From Gnetum montanum (taxonomy: Eukaryota; Streptophyta; Gnetopsida; Gnetales; Gnetaceae): DNA of 64,000 nucleotides. Below, in pieces: positions 56,813-64,000 of this stretch. The stretch is from contig MNCI01007716.1 of the NCBI GenBank assembly GCA_015680685.1, positions 13,896-77,895 of the forward strand, in the 5' to 3' direction. The notes beneath the pieces are model-generated. The model saw only the letters and a program-made list of their open reading frames with translations. It was not told where the DNA came from and did no database searches. Made by a program: the position numbers and the translations under genes. The stretch's first letter is position 1, and the number at the start of each line of letters is the position of its first letter.

Positions 56813-59348
56813 AACTGTATGCGCTGAGCTTTGTTGTTGGTTTGAAGGGAGCCTCGAAGCCTTATTTGATGAAGGAGCATTTAGAGGCTCAATCGCTTGT
56901 GGTTGTGAGAGCTTGTTTGGGATTTTGGTTCTAAAGAAAGATCTTCTCTTTATATGATTGTCAGAACTAGTAGTAGGTTGAAGGTTTACAGCTCTCGTAG
57001 TAGTGCGTTGCTACAGTTGAGTGGGGAGTTACCCTTGCATCGTTGGAGCGGGTGATAGTGGAGCTATCCGTGTAAGAGTGGTGGATGGATTTGGAGGATG
57101 GTATGCATGTGGTGTGTCTCTCCTAGAAGAAGGAGTCTTATAATACTCTTGAGCTTGGTAGTGACATTATGGAGTTGTGTAACTGACAGAGTCACTTGGA
57201 GCGATTGGCTGCTACACGTAGTAGCCATATGGATCTAGTTTTTGGTAAGGGTATTGTTGCATTGGCAGTGGCATCCCCCATGACTGTGGGTATTGCCACT
57301 GCTAGTGTTGCTCCATAGGTTGTGGCAGAGTTCCGCTTGGACAATATGTTGACGGTTGGTGGAACTGCCTCGGGTTACCTTGGGGATAAGGTAACCGATG
57401 GGGTGCTTGTCGTTTGTTAAGTCTTAGTTTGAGTGCATACACCCCAGACTCTTGTAGATGTGAGATTATTGGGCAACATCTTTTAGGATGGTCATATTCG
57501 CAGATCTCACATCCACCATCATTGTCTATGTCTGAATCCACAACCTCTTCAGTGATAACTATTTTACCCTTACCTTTATTACGTGCATAGTTGAAATCCC
57601 TCTTCTTTTTGTTATCATGGTCACTACTTCGTTCCTTAGACTCCTATACAATTTTTAAAACAGTTTCAAATCTACTATCTAAGGAGTCCCACATTTGATC
57701 TACCTTAGCCAACACTTATGTTGTTAATTTCTGAAGTGGTAAGGTTTTCCTACTCATCAACTCTTCGAGTGGTGACTCATCCTCCTCCTCATAGAATCTT
57801 ACTCCCCTCTTTTGGAGGGAAGGGTCGCGGTTATACTCTTCCGCGCTTTCTCTCTTACGTAGCTCTCCTTCTTCCTTAGCTACTTGCACCAACAATTTAT
57901 GCACCTCATGGGTCCTAAGTTTAGATAATCTCCCTTGAGCATATGTCCCAAGGATTCTCCTAGTTTCATGTCTTAGCCCATCTACAAGATGGTGTAGTTG
58001 ATCCCGTTTTGCGTAACCATGGCTCGGGCAACAATGTAGCAATGCATAATATTGGCCCATGGCAGCATCCAAGGATTCGTGAATTCCCTGCTTCCATCCT
58101 TGGATCTATTTTCGTAAGTTGGACACTTAGGAGTACGTTTGATATTTTTCATTAAATATTTCTAGCATTGTACTCCACCTCCTAATGGTTTTCGATCCTA
58201 AGGATTGGTACCAGCTTTCTGCTTCTTTTATGAGTGTCCTTGGGAACAACTTTAACTTTTGCCACTTTTTTTCAATGTTCTACAAGATGCAGGCATTATG
58301 AAATGCCTGTAAGTAATTTTGTGGATCAACATTGTATCCTCCCTCAAATCGTGGGATATTATTCATGTCTAGTCTCTTGATCCGACTATCTTTTTGGTGC
58401 CTTGTAGGTATTCTAATGGCCTCTGTAATGTCTAACATGCTTCAGGTTGCAAGTAGTCATGGTCGTCTCTCTCATGATGTCTATGATGTCTATGCGGTTC
58501 CCTACTTTTCCTTCTTCCATGTCATGATTCCCTAGAATTCCCTCATCCTTGCTCTCGACTCTCTTGTCGAGGTTTCTCATCTTGCTTATCCTTACCCTTA
58601 TCCTCATGGTTGGGCTCTTTGTGACTATGTCCAGATGTGGAAGGAGAGGATGAGTGGTGTGATGAAGGTGAAGAGGAAGGAGAACCATTTCCATGACGAT
58701 GTTTCCTACCTTTCCTTTGGTGATCTCAACCCCGATCGTGATGACGATCAGAATGCTTACCCTTATCTTGTGTTTGTGTTCCCTCATTGAACACTTGGTG
58801 TTCATGGGAATCAGAACCGGGGTTGTGAATTGTGAAGTGAAGGTTCTAATACCCTTCCTCCTCACTATCGTTAGGAGGGGGAACATCATTTTGTAGAGAG
58901 CCTATTGAGATAGGTTCACCATCCTTAATTTCTCTTATGATGGGTGAAGCATTATGGGGTCCTTTGCCCTTCAACAATGTGTGGTAACTCTCCTACTATG
59001 AGTCCCATTGACGTTGCACTTCTGTTGGATGGTAGTCTCTTACGTTGTAATCAAGCGCAACATACTCAGCATATAATTGTGACATACCAATTCGTGCAAG
59101 GACATGAATGAGCATGTTGGGGGCTGCTCTGTCTGGAGGCAACACTATGTTACCCTCCAAGTCTCTCCAATGTAGTTTTTTGTCTTGATGGAAGACAAAG
59201 GTAAAGTTGGGTATATATTCATCATGATGAATATATACCACACTGAATTTTTCAGGAACTAGTGGTTCTTAGTTATGTATGTTGTGCTGCCGACTATCTC
59301 TAGTGTTGGTCCTAGGTGGTGAAGTGCTTTTGTGTGGAGAAGAAGACA
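56813..59348 (-). pseudogene. gag: gag of element G
   Basis: Starts ATGTCTTCTTCTCCACAC (59348). N-terminal block (58996-59241) 'VYIHHDEYIPNFTFVFHQDK', 'LHWRDLEGNIVLPPDRAAPN'. Basic/acidic spacer 58413-58889. The capsid-like part (57716-58072) is open for 118 codons: 'YALLHCCPSHGYAKRDQLHH', 'LVDGLRHETRRILGTYAQGR', 'AKEEGELRKRESAEEYNRDP'. Zinc-knuckle-like CEICEYDHPKRC (about 57480-57515). Tail rich in Pro, Gln and His. It has fewer stops than B, C or D, consistent with a younger copy. Confidence 0.8.
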
Positions 59349-59476
59349 TGTTTGTTTTATTCGGTGTGCTGTTTACCGTTATGTTGTTTTTCATATGATT
59401 AATCCTAAGGGTTTTTTTAAGCCTACCAATGATGTGGACGATTTCCTATGTTCTACTTAGCGCACAAACAACTAAT

Positions 59477-59494
59477 TCCCTGGCAACGGCGCCA
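59477..59494 (-). other. Primer-binding site of element G (tRNA-Asp type)
   Basis: Minus strand TGGCGCCGTTGCCAGGGA, one mismatch to the plant tRNA-Asp complement. It is the best-preserved PBS besides A's. Confidence 0.85.
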
Positions 59495-59495
59495 A

Positions 59496-60265
59496 TGATG
59501 AGTGGCAAGGTACCCCTACACTCAACTATACAAATACAAGTGTGCACACACGATCTCGTTGAACTCCAAGGACTAAGTGCTTACGTGACTTATGGAATAC
59601 TTAAGGTTAATCAATCGTTGTCTTCCCAAAATTACTTGTATTGTGATGGTTGTATGGTTAAGTAAGTTTGAGGTATATGATTTTTATGTCTTTTATCTTT
59701 TTAACGCCTATGGTAAGAGAGGAAAGGGTGAAGAGACTAGGTAACTAACTTCACTAACTAAGCTTTAATTGTTCTAGCATCAGTATCTATTCCCACTTGC
59801 TGTTCACACCTTGAACCAATGCAACATTGCTGGGATTACCAAACACTATTCATTACTGGGATTACCAAGCGTAATGCACGTGCTCGAAGTGGTCGTACTG
59901 AATGCACTTAACTATGAGAGTTGACGGTTGAGAGAGATTAAGTCCTTAAGAAAGAAATTAAACAATTAAAAATAATTAAAGTCCTATTTAGCTTAGTCCA
60001 TATGCCACAAGGTTTATTCAAAAGTTCGTCTTTATTGCCATACACAATTGTGTGCTCAGGTACAAAATTGCTCGAATAAAGATCCACTTACTTTGAGACT
60101 CCTACTGCGGGCACATGGAAATTATTCTATCTCTGGAATGGTAAAATTGCTAGAGTTTCGCTAAGGGTCTAAATCTAGATGGAGAAACAAAGGAGAGCTG
60201 CCTCTTATTTATAGAACTGGCGACGGGCTGCGATATCGTGGCCTATGCGATATTTCATCCCATCA
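59496..60265 (-). repeat. 5' LTR of element G
   Basis: 770 bp, TGATGAGTGG...CATCA on the plus strand. TATA box in reverse near 60207-60219. U3 retains only a short GATATC/GCGATATT remnant (60230-60257); the palindrome array is much reduced compared with the 3' LTR. Confidence 0.9.
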
Positions 60266-60366
60266 GATATAAAATAATAAATAAAATATTGAAGAAAATG
60301 AAAAATGTATAAAGGACATTGCAAAAAAAAAAAAAGGTTTAAAAATCAATTAGTCTCATGAAGATA

Positions 60367-61289
60367 TTAGCATGGATGGCCATATTCCCCATGACTATAT
60401 TGAGAGGAGGAGATTCGAAAAATAGAGCATGCCTGTTCCTCCGTAGAGATGTTAGTGTTTTTGGTTACTTGAGATTTTAGTAATGGCTTAAGTTGCTGTA
60501 TGTTGACTAATAGATTTTTTTGAGAGCTTGATGAGTGGTAAATTATCATGGCTGTAGAAGGAAAATTTGAATAGATGATGTAAGGTCTTTTCCATAATGT
60601 TTGAAACTTAGTGCATTGTGGTACATGCATAGAATTTCAATAAATAATCTTATCCCTATGTTGGAATTGAACTCTTCTTATTTGTGCATCATTATGTTGT
60701 TTGTGGTGTGCCTTATGTACTTCATTCATCATGAAGACTACTTGTCAGTTCTTATCTAGTGCATTCAGTATCATGGTACATTTTTTTTAGGCTAGGTTAA
60801 TGTCTAGGTAAAGCTCACAAGAATTTGTGAGTGTACAAAGTTTAGCTTGAATTGGAAGTTTTGGAAACTTTCCATACACTAACTCATAAGGAGAGTAACC
60901 TATAGGAAGCTTCCAAGTTGAAATATATGCCTAGAGAGCATCATTAAGTTTTGCATTTCAGTCCTTTCTATACCTACTAATAGTTCATGTTAGAATCCTA
61001 GTAATCTCCCTATTAGTATATTGAGCTTGATCATTTGATTGGGGCTGATAGGATGTTGTAAGTTTATGTTGCCTCTATAAGCATTACATTGATTTTCAAA
61101 AAGTAGATCCTATAAAATATGTGCCATTGTTTGAAATAAGTGCTCTAGGCACACCAAACTTGTTTACCATATGTTATTATACAAAATAAGCTACAGTTGT
61201 AGATTTATAGTCAAATACAATTGTAGATTTAGCCCATTTTATGCAATAGTAAACAACAACTATGATTTAAGCCTTTCCATTTGACATGG
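60367..61289 (-). pseudogene. Integrase of element H
   Basis: Catalytic core and C-terminal part in reverse. Near 61240-61285 'CIKWAKS' follows the position of the first catalytic Asp. 'SNNGTYF' (about 61110-61135) has the second Asp changed to Asn. 'NDQAQYTNREITRIL' (about 61000-61045) has Gln in place of the catalytic Glu. The C-terminal 87 codons (60367-60630) are open: 'KFQTLWKRPYIIYSNFPSTA', 'KNLLVNIQQLKPL', 'SHGEYGHPC'. Cut at 61289 by the LTR of J. Confidence 0.75.
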
Positions 61290-62908
61290 TGTAACGATGG
61301 AAAACGTCAGTCGCTGGAAACTACCAAACGAAAATATGTGTACACAGTCTTAACCATGGATCCATGCGAGGGCCATGCTGGAGAAAATGAATCTACGGTG
61401 CCCTAAACAGTCTTGTCGATCAGACAAGGACTTACTCAATCAGTAAATTGATGAATATTGCGATAATATGTGTATTATATAGATATTCTGCAAAACAATT
61501 TGATTCGATGAATCGTAAAAGGAGTAGAAAACGATGTAAATGAATTGAAATAACGACAACGTCAATGCGACAAGGAGGATCAGATTTAAGAAGGATGCGT
61601 AATTTCAAGATCTATGTTTTGACCCGAAGACTGAGTATATTGTATACAAAGTTCCAATGGCAAACTCCGCTTATCTTGTGCGAAGCATACACAAAATAAC
61701 AAGAAAACTGCTCAACAAGAAGTATAGAATGAAGCTCGGTCTACCTCGAAAGCCAAAGATGGAATGCAAGGAAGGTCAAGTCTTGATGTCTATCGATCAA
61801 CTATTTTTGATTAATAAATCTTGCCAACCATGCTAGATGATCTCTCGATCTCTGATCTGCTCCCTTTGCCTTCGGTAGGCTCTGCTCAAAGCTACTAATG
61901 ATTGCCAATGGAGAGAACTATATTTTCGCCAAAGGAATGATTGCTCCTGCTGCCAATGCTCAAGCAAATGTCTTCTATCTTTGCTCAAAAGGTGATAGTT
62001 GCCAAAAAAGCCCAAGATGAAGATGATCTCCCCCCCTTTTTTTTCTTTCTTCACCAACTGGAGTATTTATAGGTTCGGTAGTACATGGAGAAGGCATGGC
62101 CCTCGTGACACATGTCTTGAACCTTCAAAATACCATTGACTCGGCAAACTTTATGTCGAAACTAGTCATGTCGCATCACGTCTTTAGGAAAAAGGGGCAA
62201 GGTATGCTATCAACCACTTTTGCCGAAGCCGCTTCATGATGACGCACAATACGCTCATTAGCGTATTGTGCGTGTGAATAGTAGGTGCGTATCTGGTACT
62301 ACTTTAGCTGGCTTTACACTGTATTACACTTGTTTACGCTACATTGCATGGCAGAGTGTAATAGAGCATGGAAGTAGTTGATTCAAGCTATTTTATGCTC
62401 ATTTATGCCGCAAAGCATAATAGAGTGTAAAAATGTTCATCTTTACAATAAATTACGCTTGTCTACGCTGCGTAGCGTAATGAGCATAAAGCGACCAATC
62501 TGCAAAAAAGAAGAAATCAATCTGCCATGCTTCTTTGGACTCTGACTTTGACTTTCTCAAAGCTCATTACGCTGCCCTACGTAACGGAGCGTAAACTCAT
62601 CCCTGAACAAAAGACTTAAGCGGAATATGCGACAAGTCTTAGTCCTTAAACTTCGTCAAATTTGCCGAAGTAAGTTACTTTCTAATATCGGGCTATGTTA
62701 AACAGAGTTACGTTGAGCGACACTACGCTATGTTGCGTAATGTAGCATAAAGAGAGAAAACAAAGTAAGGTTGAAATTCGTAAGAAACTTGGAAGCTCGA
62801 TGCTGCGCACCTCTTTGCCTTGCTCTATCTTCTGGATTTTTGTTGCAGAATTCTGCCTGAATTGTGAATCTTCGCCTTAGGCCGATTCGCAATTTCTACG
62901 ATGTTTCA
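61290..62908 (-). repeat. 3' LTR of element J (unrelated LTR family)
   Basis: A 1619-bp TG...CA block. Minus strand: starts TGAAACATCGTAGAAATTGC and ends ATCGTTACA. A TATA box CCTATAAATACTCC lies at about 62063-62077 in reverse. Upstream of it, U3 (62210-62770) holds at least six TTACGCT/AGCGTAA inverted repeats, including 14-bp perfect arms at 62242-62255 and 62260-62273. A purine tract (AAAGAGGGGCC in reverse, 62911-62922) adjoins the end. Element superfamily undetermined. Confidence 0.65.
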
Positions 62909-64000
62909 ATGGCCCCTCTTTGTTGACGTTTAGAGGGCTTGCCCGAAAGACGTCGACAAAGAATACGAAACACCGGATGGGTAAAAGTACCAACAGCATT
63001 CATCAACGGTTACTCAAGTGTCACCCTGTCAAAGCAGAAGTGCAGAAATGAGGGAAACGGAAGATAAAATGGTACGGGAGGGAATTCTTATAGAGGTAAT
63101 AGAAAAGAGGTTTGGGGAAGACTCAAGTGAGGTTTAGGGAAGATGTAAATGTGTTTGGGGAAGATGCAAATGAGGTTCGAGGAAGACGCAAATGTGAGAG
63201 TATAGTTTTTCACGCATAAGCACTTAGGCCTTCTCCTGCGATTGCATTTGCATGGAGTTATGCCGTCATTTTGTAGATGAGGGGGCTTGCATAGATGAAT
63301 TGTGTTGCGTCCGCGTGGCCTAGATGAGTTTTGTTTCATCCATTTTGCCGACCCACACTTTTTTTTGGCATCCACTAGGCGAGTTGCGTTACGCCGGTTT
63401 ATGGACTTGATTGTAATACAGATGCGGAAAGCGTATGCTGCGTATTCACATTTTGCATGAGGGAAATAGATGGGATGGCTAAGGAGGGGAGTAAGAGCTA
63501 GAGGTAGGATTATGAGGAAAATAGGGATGCACTCTTGAGTGGACAGGCTAACCTAAGCGGCCATCTCAAAATGCTGTTTGTATTTCACCGCTCAGATGAA
63601 CGCACCTTTGAACGACATCCCCGTAGCAAGTAACCTGTGACCAAAGAAGAAAACAAAAGACACCAGTGAGCAGTCAAATCACCGGAGAGGTTATTGAAAC
63701 AAGTATCATTTGGGGTGAGACAGAGTGAGCGGGTCGTGAAGGAGGAACCATAGTAAGAGGCCAGGGTCTTCAATGATGATGCTCAACCCAGCATATCGTC
63801 GCCAAAGATCATCAGACTCATTGCACCTGATTGGTTACGCAAAGAACTAGCTAGGTGAATCTATGAAGCCAGAGCCTGATAGTGATGATGAGCGGAGATC
63901 CCCAAGGTTGTGGTTGATGAGCACTCCTTTAGGGATCTGGGTGGTAAAACAAACCTCTTAGAGGTGCCACCGCTGAAATGGGTGCAGTGACGGTATCTCC
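62909..64000 (-). mobile_element. Element J, internal 3' region, continues beyond the window
   Basis: Inferred interior of J next to its purine tract. An inverted repeat (62918-62929 with 62950-62961) overlaps the tract. A quasi-tandem series 'GGTTTGGGGAAGACTCAAGTG', 'GGTTTAGGGAAGATG', 'GTTTGGGGAAGATGCAAATG', 'GGTTCGAGGAAGACGCAAATG' occurs at 63108-63195. Minus frames 63088-63375 and 63585-63773 are open but unrecognised. No gag or pol motif is visible. Confidence 0.4.

Larger units (their letters stand above)
53294..60265 (-). mobile_element. Element G: 7-kb non-autonomous Athila-type Ty3/gypsy
   Basis: Perfect 5-bp duplication GATAT (53289-53293 and 60266-60270). From right to left: 5' LTR, PBS, gag, protease, pol C-terminal remnant, 3' noncoding region, 3' LTR. 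RT, RNase H, integrase and ORF3 are absent. It entered the 3' noncoding region of H. The 3' LTR contains a 188-bp gap and a probably reversed contig. Confidence 0.9.
52700..61289 (-). mobile_element. Element H: Athila-type Ty3/gypsy fragment, split by G and cut by J
   Basis: Minus-strand 3' noncoding region (52700-53293) and integrase (60271-61289), separated by element G. Noncoding blocks match B: 'GACATGGGTAACATG' (52721), 'AACCACACCATGCAAAG' (52823), 'AAATCCCCTTGAGGTCA' (52932). The left end lacks an LTR and looks truncated near 52700. The right end is the LTR of J inside integrase. Confidence 0.75.

Noticed and set aside
61833-62057. A 74-codon basic ORF in J's LTR
   Set aside because: It lies in the R/U5 part of an LTR, has no recognisable motif, and is likely chance.

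Overview
This is a repeat-dense stretch of a eukaryotic, almost certainly seed-plant, genome. The evidence is nested Ty3/gypsy (Athila-type) LTR retrotransposons whose primer-binding sites match plant tRNA-Asp, an RTE/L1-like LINE, a hAT-like DNA transposon, a plant NBS-LRR (disease-resistance) fragment, and no intact host gene. The old, heavily nested, stop-riddled repeats fit a large genome such as a conifer or other gymnosperm. That placement is inference; no species-diagnostic gene is visible.

Layout. I label the elements A to J. A (minus, 1-1878) sits in the gag of B (plus, 1879-9041, with decayed gag-pol and a 3' LTR). From 9042 to about 13950 lies non-LTR sequence holding a 2336-bp hAT-like transposon (9716-12051, perfect 8-bp target duplication) next to a small minus-strand ORF with a GATA/HAN-like motif. 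A minus-strand LINE (about 13950-14779, resuming at 30648-31421) was split by element C (14780-30647, target duplication ACCTT). C's own 5' LTR was later split by a 3188-bp insertion (15127-18314, duplication CTTCC) carrying an NBS-LRR fragment. Element F (LTR 31422-32290 plus gag) enters the same LINE. E (minus) enters F's gag. D (33895-44647, duplication CTTAT) enters E's 3' LTR. E resumes to about 49130 and ends near a (C19A)n minisatellite. Solo LTR I (49875-50686, duplication ATCAT) follows. H (minus) is split by G (53294-60265, duplication GATAT) and then by the LTR of an unrelated element J (61290 to the window end).

How the parts work together. B and C carry gag, protease, RT, RNase H and integrase. 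C, D and E also carry a third ORF downstream of pol (about 950 codons: a conserved N-terminal region resembling the plant 'transposon protein' domain of Athila-type elements, a conserved middle region and a long coiled coil). D keeps gag, protease and ORF3 but has lost RT, RNase H and integrase. G has lost both that block and ORF3. All are decayed by stops and frameshifts.

The most interesting signal is regulatory. The U3 region of nearly every LTR here is an array of short perfect palindromes with a family-specific core (GATATC, GATGCATC, GTATAC, or TTACGCT-type in J), placed just upstream of the TATA box. The ORF3-bearing elements carry a second, internal copy of this module (palindromes plus TATA box) about 430-470 bp before the ORF3 start, with the core matching that element's own LTR. 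ORF3 begins immediately after a splice-acceptor-like AG in every copy. This looks like a dedicated internal promoter for ORF3 that has co-diverged with the LTR promoter.

Assembly problems are visible: single-N joins with duplicated or inverted contig ends (2450, 2496, 4176, 11020, 54079), a 188-bp gap (53598-53785), and a contig at 53786-54078 that is probably inserted backwards.
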